Shown here one piece after another: positions 1-11,106 of a stretch of 64,000 bases of DNA. Made by a program: the position numbers and the translations under genes. The notes beneath the pieces are model-generated. The model saw only the letters and a program-made list of their open reading frames with translations, ran no database searches and was not told where the DNA came from. Position 1 is the stretch's first letter, and the number at the start of each line of letters is the position of its first letter. Source of the stretch: Gammaproteobacteria bacterium (GTDB lineage: Bacteria; Pseudomonadota; Gammaproteobacteria; Pseudomonadales; Pseudohongiellaceae); the NCBI GenBank assembly GCA_019654215.1, contig BPDI01000011.1, forward strand, positions 1 to 64,000. The letters run 5' to 3'.

Positions 1-449
1 GCGCTTCACCGGGGGGCCAATAGAGATTTTACCGGCGGTCCATTTAGCACTGGCACACCTGCCGCTGCTCCTGCTGATTGGACATATCTAGTCGACAGAG
101 ACTTGATTGAGTTTCAAACCATGGATCCACCTCGCTCTCGAACAGTTTGGTTGGCAGTAATGAGCGCCGTTTATTCATTGTTAGCGGCTATATGAATTCA
201 GTTCCTGGCGCTATCTGGAAGCAATGGCCCTATTACCTGAAGATGATGATCGCATCATTCTGCGTATCGATGGCAATCTATATGAACAGCGACTAGAAAG
301 GATCATGGAAGGCCTGAGGTGGTCCCGTACTTTCAGAACTTTTCCGTAAGTATTTCGCTGTAGCCGGAGTAACTGGAGATGATTCATTTACCGGAGCAGA
401 AACTGTTACCAATGGCGATACCTGGATGTTCGAGGTGGTTCCCAGATAA
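1..449 (+). CDS. C-terminal part of an unrecognised protein, frameshifted
   Basis: I do not recognise this protein. Its start lies before the window. Frame 1 reads open to about residue 64 (segment with VWLAVMSAVY), then continues in other frames (YEFSSWRYLEAMALLPEDDD, then VAGVTGDDSFTGAE) to a TAA at 447-449. At least two single-base slips are needed to join them. The joined composition is coherent, acidic and without obvious membrane segments, so it looks like the end of a real gene and not random sequence. A beta-helix lipoprotein follows about 110 bases downstream on the same strand and may be co-transcribed. No catalytic motif is visible. Confidence 0.4.
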
Positions 450-560
450 GCTTCCTGGCCTAAGATTTTTCGATACTCGGGGATGCCGATTTCGTGTTAT
501 TCGTGTCATCATAGGCATATTGTTAAAGGGCAGGCTGCGCCTTAAAGAGTGAGAAATACA

Positions 561-1768
561 ATGAAAATAATCATCAGATTATTCGTTCCATTAGTTGGCG
601 CTGGACTACTGGCAAGCTGTGGTGATTCAGAAATGCCTGCGCCCGCACCTGAATTGAGTTTCGAAGAATCATTTCAGATTCAATTAATTGAAGCGCAACC
701 TGGCGATGTAATTGAAGTACCAGCAGGCACCCATAATTTCACTCGAAGTCTATCCCTGACTGTTCCTGGCGTGACAATTCGTGGCGCTGGTATGAATGAA
801 TCAATTCTGTCCTTTGCACGTCAGGCTCAAGGTGCCGAAGGACTGCTAGTCACAGCAGATGACTTCGTGATTGAAGACCTTGCAATTGAAGACACTGTCG
901 GTGATGCATTAAAAGTTAATGAAAGTACTAATGTAACTATTCGTCGAGTGCGAACCGAGTGGACTAACGGTCCCGATTCCGAGAACGGCGCATACGGAAA
1001 ATATCCGGTCCAGTCACGCAATATTTTAATTGATGGTTCCGTTGCAATTGGCGCAGCGATGCAGGCATCTATGTTGGTCATCAACACAAATCTTGTGCGT
1101 AACTCTCGTGCTGAATATAACGTTGCGGGATAGAAATTGAAAACTCAACATACGCTGAGTTATGACAACGTGGCAACAAATAATACCGGTGGGTTTTAGT
1201 TTTCGATTTACCAAACCTTGAAGTACAGGGTGGTCAAGCCACTCGTGTTTTCAATAATCAGATCTATCGCAACAATACCGAAAACTTTGCACCTGAAGGA
1301 GCCATTGTAGGTAATGTACCTCCAGGCACAGGTCTTCTTGTGTTAGCAAACGACAATATCGAAGTTTACGAAAATGAATTCTGGGATAACGGTAATGTAA
1401 ACATCATGGTTTACAGTTTTACTCTGGGCGGTCGCACTATTAGTGATCCTAATTACGACCCTTATCCAGAACAGATTTTTATTCACGATAATACATACCG
1501 CGGCGGCGGTACTGCACCACGACATCGCTTGTTAATGGCCTGGTACGAAGAAGCTCAGGTTAATACGCCTAACATAGTTTGGGGTGGCTTAGTAAGAGAA
1601 GGACACTCCGGTGAAAACATCATCTGTCTCGGTTTGGGCGCTGAAGTCTCTTTCCTTAATCTGAAAGGTGGCCACGATCCAAGCGATGTCAGCTATGATC
1701 CAGCGCCACATAGCTGCGACTTACCCAGACTCGCACCGGTAGAATTAGATTTCCCTGGGGACGACTAA
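561..1768 (+). CDS. Right-handed parallel beta-helix lipoprotein, frameshifted
   Basis: This is probably a surface or periplasmic lipoprotein with a pectate-lyase-like parallel beta-helix. The ATG at 561 gives a signal peptide ending in a lipobox (GLLASC), which I prefer to the GTG at 549 used in the ORF track. After a short linker come repeated helix coils with features such as PGVTIRGAG, FVIEDLAIEDT and NVTIRRV, and later IEVYENEFWDNGNVNIMV. The first ORF stops at 1133 and the frame is recovered about 70 bases later (VFDLPNLEVQGGQATRVFNN) through to the TAA at 1768. One or two single-base errors split it. Beta-helix proteins of this kind often bind or cleave polysaccharide, but no catalytic residues can be assigned here. 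Confidence 0.7.
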
Positions 1769-1950
1769 CATTTTAAAGAGCTCTCGAAATCCGGCCACAA
1801 GCGACTTATAAAGCTTGCAGGGGGCTCCGCATAAGCCTCCCAATTGAATCCGGCTCATGGAAGTACTGAAAATAGCGCACATCCAGAGATTTCAAGCGCT
1901 GCAGCCCTTCTTTAAAGCCTACCTTCAATACGGAATCAATCTTCCTAAGT

Positions 1951-1980
1951 AAAAAAGGGGAGTTATTGCTCCCCTTTTTT
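1951..1980. terminator. Bidirectional rho-independent terminator
   Basis: A 12-base inverted repeat (AAAAAAGGGGAG / CTCCCCTTTTTT) around a 6-base loop TTATTG, with A-run on one side and T-run on the other. It sits 13 bases past the stop of the minus-strand hydrolase and about 180 bases past the plus-strand beta-helix gene, so it can end both. Confidence 0.85.
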
Positions 1981-1992
1981 AAAGCAAGCTTA

Positions 1993-3950
1993 TTACTCAA
2001 ATACGTTTTCCATCGCTCGCGCGATATTCATATAGGCTTCTTTGAAACCAGGAAGAAGATAACCATCAGAGATTAACCGATCTGTTGCTGCCCCGTACTT
2101 CTGCAAGTAATCATCATAACTGCGATAGAGACCACCAATTGAATTACGTTGATCTCTGTTAGCAAGCGCATTCACTGTGTCTTTCGCATAAGGAATATAA
2201 CCGCCTGCCAAACGCGCTAAAGATCTTTCTGCTCCAGTTTCAGGAGCACGCATGTTCCAAGAAGTAAAGGTCGCAAGTGGAACTGCGGTTGCCGGCGGCA
2301 AGATGGTGCTATGGCCTAAATCGTTATTGTCTGCGTCAACTGCAGGCACCAATGGGTTGTAAAAATGATCAGATGATGTTGGATGTTCATCGATTATTCT
2401 TTCTTCAATCCATCGGCTACCATAGTTGTTGTGACTCGGGCGATAAATCTCAGACGGATGGGAGATTCCATTCAAACGATTCCAGGCAGCGCGATTTATT
2501 CTGCCTTCAACGTGAGAAACGACTAAAGAACTATCATCAATGCGAGGATAACGAGAAGCCGGCGGCTCCTTTCCTTCCGCAACCCAATCGTACATCGCCA
2601 CAACCAATGACATGCCAATCGGATTCCACATGCCAGGATTTGGAGGCAACTGGCCTGACGTTGCCCGTCGCGGAATACCATTGCCGGATCCATGTTGTGA
2701 GCCACCAATTGTGTAGAAACGCACCCCGTCAGGTAAAGGCGCATCGCCGTACCTTCGGGATTGGTATGGGGAAAAGATCCAGCTCTAATCCAATACTCGT
2801 TGGATGTTTGAATGTGCATAACTTTAGGTTCGGTATTGGTTGCGCTAGCCTTCTTTAGAATTCCATCGGTGACACCAGTAAATGGATCGGTGCTATCACC
2901 ATAAGTGAACGGAAACAAATCATTGGGAAAAAGATAATTGGAGTGCTGGCCGTTAGTTCTAGTTGGCATAGCGAAGCGATTATTAAACATGCCGTAACCT
3001 CCACCAGCGATAAAAGGAACAACTCCATCGAAAACTTGTCGATCTTCAAGGTCGGCATTAAATCCATCATACATATACTGACGCAGTAGACGACCGCTTT
3101 GTGAGAAACCATAAGCAACCGTATGTTCTATTTCCGGTAAATCTAATTGATTCAGTTGATCACTGTTTTCACCGCCATAACGAATCAGTGATACCAAATC
3201 ACGAATGGCCGACATGCCGGCACCAGCAAGCACTGGATTCCTAGCTTGATAAATTAACTCATAGATGTAGCCAGGTTTAAAACCACCATCAATACTGAGA
3301 ATAATTTCTTTCTGATTGCTGTTTGCAGAATCACTGACATCGAGATTGAATTGCGATCTTTCAATTGGTACGCGCGGATCAGTTAAGTAAAGGCGTTCGC
3401 TCAAACTTGCTTTATCAAGTCCCGCATCGGTGGGTTCATAAGCAAGATGACCACCACCGGCAATGTTCACGTCATTCGCTGGCAAACTAACACTCACTTC
3501 ATAGCGAACGTCACCAGTAATAGGATTACTCACGCTACCAACGATTGGTGCATTCAAACGAAGAATTCCTGGACGCTCGGTTATTTCATTAATCCAACCA
3601 GTCAATAAATAGGTGTAACCCAAACCAGTTAATGGATTCTGTAGTGAGTTTTCCGGAGGTGTTGCACCACGACCCGATTATTCACCATGTACAGCAAACC
3701 ACCATTGGCAACAGAGTCATCCGGCACTACAAGTTTAAAATCTGCCGAATATTCAACGAGGCCATTTTATTTGTAGGCGCAAACCGAATATCAGTAATAG
3801 CGGAATTCGATGGGTCGATGGGTCAAGAGTGAAATGCAGGACTCCGGTTAGGACTTTGTAAAAAAAATCCACTGCATTATCGGACAAGGTCCCTCCCAGT
3901 AACTTCAATCGGTTACTTCTGCAGGGAAATTGGGCGGCTAATAGCCAGAA
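1993..3950 (-). CDS. Alpha/beta hydrolase domain protein (Abhydrolase_10 / PF20091 type), frameshifted
   Basis: Member of the large secreted 'alpha/beta hydrolase domain' family (about 600 residues); substrates are mostly unknown. The N-terminal family signature is readable in pieces on the minus strand from about 3950: KVLTGVLHFTLDP, ITDIRFAPTNK, GLVEYSADFKLVVPDDSVANG, then GLLYMVNNRGRGATPPENS. The middle (ORF 2523-3623) carries the nucleophile-elbow-like GFSQSGR with the candidate Ser. The C-terminal half (ORF 1993-2724) includes the GSQHGSG region, a candidate for the catalytic His. At least four frameshifts interrupt it; the start and signal peptide are not resolvable upstream of about 3900. 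Homology is clear and function is not. Confidence 0.72.
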
Positions 3951-4159
3951 AAGGTTTAGGTCGCGGATTGAATTTTGAGAAAAAACATAGGATATTCGCC
4001 GTTTATTTTTATATGCCGGAAAAGTATTAGCCTGCCAACTTGTTGTTAAGAAAAAAGGCGATTTCCCCCCTATTTCCCCCTTAGTCAAGGCTTACGTAGC
4101 TCTAATTCGCTGTGCCCCCGGAATCCCCGGAGGTTCCCTTGTCTTCTGAGTTATACCGG

Positions 4160-5060
4160 CATCAAGGCTGTGAGTATGACCCTACTACCAGAACAAGGCG
4201 CCACGATGGAAATCCAGTGAGTCGATCGGAAAAAGCATAGCCCGGATTGAAGTAGACAATAATTTTCAATGTTCCATTGTGAACAACGGCGCCAGTGCCA
4301 GCACCGCACTGACCTTAGAAGCATCCCAGAGTTTCAATGCTTCAGCGAAACAGCCATAGGCAACGAGGGTATTTACACAACAAAACAGTAGTAATAGTAG
4401 CTCGATCCGAGTTAATGCAAACAGAGTAGAAGGAACTACAAATGGCGCTAGCACCAATGCAGAAAATAAATATATAAGAAGGAGAATTTGCGGCGAAGAA
4501 AAAGATCCCAACAACTGCTTTTGTAATAATGCATAAATTGTCCAGGCGAAAGCCGAAATCACAACAATAAATACACCAACAGTCTGACTATTTTCGAAAC
4601 TAGTAAACTCTGCCATACGATCATGGAAGAACAACAATAGCCCTACAATAATAAGCAAGGTTCCTATTTTCTGAATGCCAACAAAAGGTTCCTTATAGAA
4701 GATCACACCACCTAAAATAAGAAATAAGGTAGTAAGTTGAATTACCGCTTCACTTGTTTCACCGTTCACATAGTTAAGGGAATCAGCGAAGGTAAAATAG
4801 TTAATACATAAACCTGCCGCGGCAAAAAATAAAAACCAGTGAGTACGGCTACTGGCCAACATTAGATTTGGAAGCTCTTTACGCACAAACAACCAACCAA
4901 ACAAGACAATTGCCGCAACTAAAAAGCGATACCAAACAACTGTCCAGGCATCCATTCCTGACAGCAATTCTTTGAGCGCAACAGGCAACATTCCCCATAG
5001 CGCCGCTGTTATAAGAGATAAGAAGAATCCTCGAATGTGATGTTGATTACTTTCGCTCAT
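4160..5060 (-). CDS. EamA/DMT-family transporter, C-terminus frameshifted
   Basis: Inner-membrane permease of the drug/metabolite transporter superfamily, likely a metabolite exporter. The start chosen is the ATG at 5060 (MSESNQ), after 14 unlikely residues in the ORF track. Two EamA repeats are visible: the first begins near GFFLSLITAALWGMLPVALK, with a repeat end at GGVIFYKEPF followed by GTLLIIVGLLLFF; the second spans IVVISAFAWTIYALLQK to VSAVLALAPLFT. The annotated stop at 4266 comes early. Expected final-helix sequence continues in other frames (GFPIVGALVLVVGSY-like) to about 4160, so the last helix is broken by indels. The substrate cannot be inferred. Confidence 0.8.
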
Positions 5061-5146
5061 AAAACAGATAATACTGGCCAAAGCGGGAATGCATGCTAGC
5101 ACACAGCGTGCTTATTAATTACTAATACTTCGGCGATTTAGAAAAT

Positions 5147-5698
5147 CTAAGAAAGTTTGATGTGTCGAGAAAAACGCGCACTCAGAAATTCCATCTGGTC
5201 CGCCAACACATTGTGATTCGATAGATAAAGAAACTCATATTGATTCGGCACAAACGGAATCGCCAGTAACTCCATATTTGATTCTTCTGGGCTCCGATCC
5301 GCTTTGCGATTATTACAACGACGACATGAAGTCACTACATTAGTCCATGCATCTCTGCCGCCTCTAGAAAGTGGCAACACATGATCCCTAGACAAATCAT
5401 AGACGCTGAATTGCCCACCACAATAAAGACAGATGTTTTTATCTCTCCTAAACAGAAATTTGTTTTCCAACGGAGGGTCGAAGTTTTCTTTGTGGACTTT
5501 GCCATCGCAGGCAACAATGCTGGGGAGTTTAAGTACGGACTGAACACCCATACGATTGTAACCACCGCGAATCTCCATAACAGTATTACCCAAGGACCAG
5601 ATGACGAGGTCCTTAACCATGAGCGTCGCAGTCTCTTCTCGGGTAAGCCAGCTTACGGGTATACCAGCTTTATTCAATCGCAGAATCTTGGCATTCAT
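5147..5698 (-). CDS. HNH endonuclease domain protein
   Basis: A 183-residue HNH-family protein. The start is placed at the internal ATG giving MNAKILRLNKAGIP, where homologues typically begin, instead of the longer 5731 start. The zinc-ribbon HNH core is intact: CLYCGG, then SRDHVLPLSRGG with the DH metal/catalytic pair, then WTNVVTSCRRCNNRKADR with the second Cys pair and the Asn. Stand-alone copies with this N-terminus are widespread single-copy chromosomal genes in gammaproteobacteria and are not tied to mobile elements. Nothing around it suggests an intron or a restriction system. The actual DNA target and role are unknown. Confidence 0.85.
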   Translation of the reverse strand: MNAKILRLNKAGIPVSWLTREETATLMVKDLVIWSLGNTVMEIRGGYNRMGVQSVLKLPSIVACDGKVHKENFDPPLENKFLFRRDKNICLYCGGQFSVYDLSRDHVLPLSRGGRDAWTNVVTSCRRCNNRKADRSPEESNMELLAIPFVPNQYEFLYLSNHNVLADQMEFLSARFSRHIKLS

Positions 5699-5859
5699 GC
5701 ACAACAACCTGTGATAGCAATCATTGCTCAAATTCTATACATAAAATTTATCTGCGCAATCAACAAGCCCTGAAACTTACAATTAGTTTCAAAAGAAATA
5801 TCACTAAAAGTCTTACCAATTTATTACAGGGCGATCAAAAATTAGAAGAAAGATTCTAT

Positions 5860-6492
5860 TTATGCACTGAGACCAGATTCACTTCGCTTTTCTTTGTACT
5901 TTGCATAGCCACCACTTGAGTACCAATAACTGCCTTGGGCAAGTACCAATAAGGCGATAAAAAGAGGAATGCTTCCCCAGTCTCTGCCTCCCACTTGAAA
6001 ATAAAACACTGCGTTATAGTCACGATCTTCCAATGGATGGGATGCAGTTACAACACCAATATAAGTCCCTCGCTCTTCAAAGGCATAACTTGCACGGTAG
6101 TAACCACCGGATTCAATCGAAGGCTGTTGATAGTAAACTGTTGCAGCTTCCAGATCATCGATTCCCTGAATATCTTGCCAGTCCGCATATTGGCCTGCGT
6201 TATTAATATCTCTGACTATACGAAAATCAATGTTCATTTCATAAAGTAAATCGTGCAAATATTCCATGACAAAAACTGAATTAGTTATATCAGGAATGTC
6301 TTCACAAAATTCGTCACTTTGGCTTGTCTCGGGTTGGAACACAGTGAAATGTGCTTGCATAAAGTTAATTGAGATTACGCAAAGGTCTTCTTCAAATGCC
6401 ACACCCCCGTGACCTACAACGGAATTCGAAACCGATAATGTCATTACACCAATACATAAAAGGCGTAGTTGTGAATTGATAATAATCTTCAT
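5860..6492 (-). CDS. Exported protein of unknown function with C-terminal membrane segment
   Basis: A 210-residue protein with an N-terminal signal peptide (hydrophobic LLCIGVMTLSVSNSVVGHGG) and a single C-terminal membrane helix (IPLFIALLVLAQGSYWY) followed by a basic tail. The periplasmic part holds two Cys (EEDLCVISI and EFCEDIPD) that could form a disulfide, and a late segment (YRASYAFEERGTYIGVVTAS) resembling a small beta-sandwich. It starts 14 bases after the SDR stop on the same strand and is probably co-transcribed. I do not recognise a named family. The beta-sandwich plus anchor layout resembles small periplasmic sensor or metal-handling proteins, but that is only a shape comparison. 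Confidence 0.75.
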   Translation of the reverse strand: MKIIINSQLRLLCIGVMTLSVSNSVVGHGGVAFEEDLCVISINFMQAHFTVFQPETSQSDEFCEDIPDITNSVFVMEYLHDLLYEMNIDFRIVRDINNAGQYADWQDIQGIDDLEAATVYYQQPSIESGGYYRASYAFEERGTYIGVVTASHPLEDRDYNAVFYFQVGGRDWGSIPLFIALLVLAQGSYWYSSGGYAKYKEKRSESGLSA

Positions 6493-6506
6493 TCTTGCTG
6501 TTTTAG

Positions 6507-7199
6507 CTACCAGGGAATGATGTTGCCATCATAATTAAAGAAACGGCCAGCATGATTGTCAGACAAATGATCGATAACACTCATCATGCCTGACACACTT
6601 GTTTGAGTATCGATGAGTGCATTAGGTCCACCCATATCGGTCTGGACCCAACCAGGGTGTAAGACCGCTGCAGTAAATCCTTCTGAAGACAAATCGACTG
6701 CGATACTTTTTACAATCGCATTGAGCGCTGCCTTGGAGCTGCGATAAACATAAGAGCCGCCACCTTTGTTGTCATCAATCGAACCCATTTTCGAAGTAAC
6801 ATAAAGAAGTTTCTTATCTTGGCCTTTTCTGAGATTGTCGATAATTAATTGAGTTAACAACATTGGAGCAATGGAATTGATTCGCAAAACCGGCAACCAG
6901 TTCTGTTCATCCACATTGCCAAATACAGAATCCCGCGGACCATAAACACCTGCATTATTGATAAAGATATCAATTGCCCTGCCTCCAAGTTGAGCTGGAA
7001 ATGCAGCAAGGGAATCATCACTGGAAACATCGAGGGTTAATAATTGCAGATTATCGTTTTCAGCTTGCAATTGAGTGAGTGCACTAGCACTGGTAACATC
7101 TCGACAAGTACCAATAACATTATCTCCTCTCGCTAGATACTGCATGGTGAATTCCAGGCCGATACCGCGATTCGCACCAATGACTAAGACAGTGGTCAT
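6507..7199 (-). CDS. Short-chain dehydrogenase/reductase (C-factor-like SDR)
   Basis: A complete 230-residue classical SDR. The NAD(P)-binding GANRGIG lies at residues 8-14, the NNAG motif near residue 81, and the catalytic YRSSK (YxxxK) near residue 150 with the preceding Ser in VTSKMGS. The late HPGWVQTDMGG is the usual SDR substrate-loop start. The sequence is closest in feel to C-factor/CsgA-like SDRs, which act on unknown small carbonyl compounds. It is the first gene of a two-gene unit with the exported protein downstream. About 230 bases of leader separate it from the divergent TonB receptor. Confidence 0.88.
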   Translation of the reverse strand: MTTVLVIGANRGIGLEFTMQYLARGDNVIGTCRDVTSASALTQLQAENDNLQLLTLDVSSDDSLAAFPAQLGGRAIDIFINNAGVYGPRDSVFGNVDEQNWLPVLRINSIAPMLLTQLIIDNLRKGQDKKLLYVTSKMGSIDDNKGGGSYVYRSSKAALNAIVKSIAVDLSSEGFTAAVLHPGWVQTDMGGPNALIDTQTSVSGMMSVIDHLSDNHAGRFFNYDGNIIPW

Positions 7200-7432
7200 A
7201 ATTACTCCAGAATGGGTCTATATAAGCAGGTCTAAACAAAAAGAAGGCTAATCTACCTGCCAAAGCTTGCTCGCCGTCAAAGCTCCATTCAGCTAAAAAG
7301 AGCAACTGGTAATTTTTTGTAGCCTCCACTCGCAATGAGCTACAGTCTTATGAATAATGACCGCCCTTGTTATACTTTTGCGCCGCTATCTAAGAGAAAG
7401 ACCGCTGAAAACAAAAATTGGACACAAATAAA

Positions 7433-9889
7433 ATGAAAAACAATGCTTTGCTGCTGTTAAGCTTAGCAGTATCTACAGGTGCTTCTGCGCAGCAAGTAGA
7501 AGAAATTGTTGTAATCGGAGTAGTACCCCGGGCCCGGGTTTTAGCATAGAAACGAATAAGCTCGCCTACCCGGTTCAAACTGCCACGGCAGAAGACCTTG
7601 AGAACGTCGCTGCACTCAGCATCGCAGACTTCCTGCGACAAAGCTTTACCAGCATTTCATTGAATGATGCACAGAACAATCCGCTGCAACCGGATCTACA
7701 GTATCGTGGATTTACGGCATCACCTTTGTTGGGTCTCGCCCAGGGCATTGCGGTCTATCAAAACGGAGTACGAATCAATGAGCCACTTGGAGATGCAGTA
7801 AACTGGGATTTAATGCCTCAATCAGCTATTCAGGAAATTTCTCTCGGTGGTGGTTCCAATCCACTCTATGGATTGAATAGTCTTGGCGGCTCACTAGCGA
7901 TAGACATGAAAGATGGCTTTGATTTTGAAGGGGCTAATCTAGAAGTCAGTACTGGTTCCTTTGGACGCCGCACTTCCAATATTCAGTTTGGAGGCAATGA
8001 TGGACAACTCGCTTACTACCTCAACATCGAACACTTTGATGAAGACGGCTGGCGCGATAATTCCGAGTCAGATGCTCTTAATATTTACGCTAGTATTGGC
8101 TGGCGCTCCGATTACACGCAGATCAATTTAAATTATCAGCATGGCGAATCGGAACTTATCGGTAATGGTTCATCTCCAATCGAACTGATCGATCTCGATA
8201 GAAAAGCGATCTTTACCGGGCCAGATATTACCGAGAACGACATGAATATGGTCAGCTTCGATTTCTCCCATGAAGTAAGTTCAAGCATAAGTTTTAGCGG
8301 CAATATTTTTCATCGCGAAAACGATACTGATTCTTTTAATGGAGACGGTACCGAATTCGGAATTTGTGAATTTGGTGGAATAGATACACTTATAGAAGGA
8401 ATTGAAGAAGATGACCTGGAAGAGTTAGGTCTCGATGACGACGATATTTGCGAATCTCAGTTTGGCGAAGTTAATGACCTTGAAGACTTCTTAAACATTA
8501 CTGCCATGAACATGGGTGAAGATGAAGAATTCGAGATTGAAGGTTTCGAAGCTGATGAATTATCAGGGACAGGTATTCTTTCAGATGAAGCAATTAATAA
8601 TCTGAGTAATCGCAATCAGGAAAGCACCGGTGCCGATTTTCAGTGGACCTATCTTGGCAATTTTTTTGGTTATGAAGGGCAACTTGTTGTGGGTGGCGCA
8701 TACTTTAATGGCGAATCTAAGTTTAACTCAGTCTTGGAGCTGGCAAAAATCGATCCGCTGACGCGACTGACTACTGGACTAGGTACTGGCACATTTGTAG
8801 ACGAAGAAGCTACTTCGATTTCTACTCAAACTGAATCCACCAGTTTGTACTTTTCTAACATTCTGGATCTCACAGACTCTGTGGCGTTAACACTTTCTGC
8901 TCGGGGCAACATTACCGAAGTAGATTTGCGCGACAGATCTGGAGAAAGGCCGGAACTAAACGGTAGCCACCGCTTTACACGTATTAATCCAGCCATTGGT
9001 TTAACCTGGCGGTACAATGAAAATCTGAATCTTTACGGTTCTTACTCCGAATCTTCCCGTGCACCAACACCTATAGAACTAGCCTGCAACGAAGGAGTGT
9101 TTGATTTGGCGGTGCAATTCGCAATCGAAGACGGTGAAGATCCAGATGATGTAAATCTCGAATGTCGACTACCCAATGCCTTTCTTGCAGATCCACCATT
9201 GGATGACGTAGTGGCGAAGAGTTTTGAAATCGGCAGTCGTGGTTACATCAATGCCATGCGTTACGCTGCAGGCTTTTTTAACACTGCGAATCATGACGAC
9301 ATTCTTTTTCAAACTACCGGTAGATCTACTGGTTTATTTGCTAACGTAGATAAAACCCGTCGAAGTGGTTTTGAAGGATCTTTAAGTGGTCAGGTTCAGA
9401 ACTTCGATTGGATGGTCGCCTATACCCATGTTCAGGCTACCTTTGAAGATAGCTTTAATGTCTTAAGCCCAAATCATGACTTCGCTGATGATGAAGACGA
9501 AATTCTGGTTCGTAGTGGTGACAATATTCCTGGTATTCCTGAAAACCAGTTTAAGGTTTTAGCAAACTACCAGCCTATCGATGGACTAAATCTCGGAATC
9601 GATATTGCCAGCTATAGCGACCAGCACCTTCGGGGTGATGAATCCAATCAGCTGGATGAGATTGACGGGTACACTGTAGTAAATCTGAGAGCTCGGTATC
9701 GGATTACTGACAACCTCGAAGTATTCGCGAAGTACACAACCTTTTTGACGAAGAGTTTGAAACATTCGGCTTGTTAGGGAAGAACCGGGAGAAGTGGAAG
9801 TTCCAATTATTGAGGACTTGGAAGTACCAATATTCCTCGGTGCGGCACCACCTAGAGCGGCCTTTGTCGGCTTTCGTTATAGATTTTAA
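7433..9889 (+). CDS. TonB-dependent outer-membrane receptor, frameshifted at both ends
   Basis: Outer-membrane receptor of about 815 residues. The ATG at 7433 gives a signal peptide (LLLLSLAVSTGASAQ) and a TonB-box-like EEIVVIG. A single-base slip near 7535 in CCCCGGGCCCGGG breaks the frame; it resumes as GFSIETNKLAYPVQT and a plug domain (IADFLRQSF, YRGFTASPLLG, GVRINEPLGDAVNWD, GGGSNPLYG). The barrel follows. A second slip near 9740 hides the true C-terminus, which ends VGFRYRF with the expected terminal aromatic at 9889. A long loop (residues from about 8390 to 8570) is very acidic and holds two Cys. The ligand is unknown. A PLP aminotransferase follows 17 bases downstream, hinting at amino-acid-like substrates. 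Confidence 0.85.
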
Positions 9890-9906
9890 AACCGAAAGGA
9901 ATTCCT

Positions 9907-11102
9907 TTGGAGTTAGCAAAGCAGCTAGAATATCTCGGCACTGAAACAGCATTCGCTGTTTCTGGTGCGGCCGCAGCCTGGGCGCGAAAGGCAATAAGGT
10001 TTATCCCTTTCACCTAGGGGATATCAATCTACCGACTCCGGCCAATATCGTCGAAGCGATGCAGAAAGCCATTGCTAAAGGCTATACAGGCTATTGTCCG
10101 GGCCCCCGGTATTCCGAGCTACGGGATACTATCGCCAGAGATACAGGAGCAAGACGCGGTTTAAGTTACAGCGCCGAAAACATAGCAATACAACCCGGTG
10201 GAAAACCAGTAATCAACAAATTTATCGCAACGGTAATGAATCCGGGCGATGAAGTACTCTATCCCAATCCAGGATTCCCAATTTATGAGTCCCAGATAGA
10301 GTATCAAGGTGGTATCGCAGTACCCTACGGGTTTCATTGAAACCGATACTGGTTTAGTCTCGATATGGACGCAATGAGAGGCGCTATTACGCCTAAAACG
10401 CGCGCACTTATTTATAACAACTTCCAAAATCCGAATAGTGCCGAATCTTCTTCAGAAGAAATGGAAGAACTGGCGGAGCTATGCATCAAGAATGATTTAT
10501 GGGTACTCAGTGACGAGGCCTACTTCGAAATTCAATACAGTGGAACACCGAAATCAATAGTAAGCCTTCCGGGCATGCAGGAACGATCGATTATTCTGTA
10601 CACCTGCTCAAAACGCTTTGCCATGACTGGCTGGAGACTTGGAGCAGCCATAGGGCCGAAACAAGCAATGGATGCCTTTAGTAAATTCAATACCAACATC
10701 GAATCTTGCACAGCGCACTTTATCCAACGCAGCATGATCGATGTTATTGGCGGTGATACTTCTGGTCCCGATGCAATTCTAGATGAATTACGTAAACGAA
10801 GAGATGCGACAGTGGAAGGCCTCAATGCCATTGACGGTATTTCTATTAATACACCAAACAGCACATTTTATTTGTTCCCTAATGTCACCAAAATCATGGA
10901 ACGCAAAAGATTAACTGATGTAAATCAGTTAATGACAGAAGCCCTAACGGAAACGGGCGTTTCATTTTGCACCAGAAAACACTTTGGTCGAATGCTAGAA
11001 AACGAAACTAATCAGTATCTGCGCTTTGCTTATTCTGGAATTAGTGTTGAAGACATTAATGAAGGAATGGCTAAGTTAAAACAGTATTTCGAAAGCGCTT
11101 AG
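9907..11102 (+). CDS. Class I/II PLP-dependent aminotransferase, frameshifted
   Basis: Aspartate/aromatic-type fold I aminotransferase of about 395 residues. I place the start at TTG 9907, six bases after AAAGGA, since the frame is open from there (LELAKQLEYLG) and no ATG is available. A slip near 9995 moves the frame to GNKVYPFHLGDINLPTP, and another near 10340 joins the two track ORFs. Core motifs are present: YCPGPRYSELRDTIA, QPGGKPVI, NPGFPIYESQ, NNFQNPNSA, SDEAYFEI, and the PLP lysine in TCSKRFAMTGWRLGA. The C-terminal Arg region reads YLRFAYSGI. The substrate is not predictable. It lies 17 bases after the TonB receptor and may share its transcript. Confidence 0.83.
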
Positions 11103-11106
11103 CCTT

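Noticed and set aside
2277-2858. 193-residue plus-strand ORF
   Set aside because: Antisense shadow of the PF20091-type hydrolase; no family-like motifs, and the minus-strand frames carry clear homology.
5147-5698. HNH gene as part of a defence island
   Set aside because: Neighbours are a transporter and an exported protein; no restriction, toxin or other defence gene is near.
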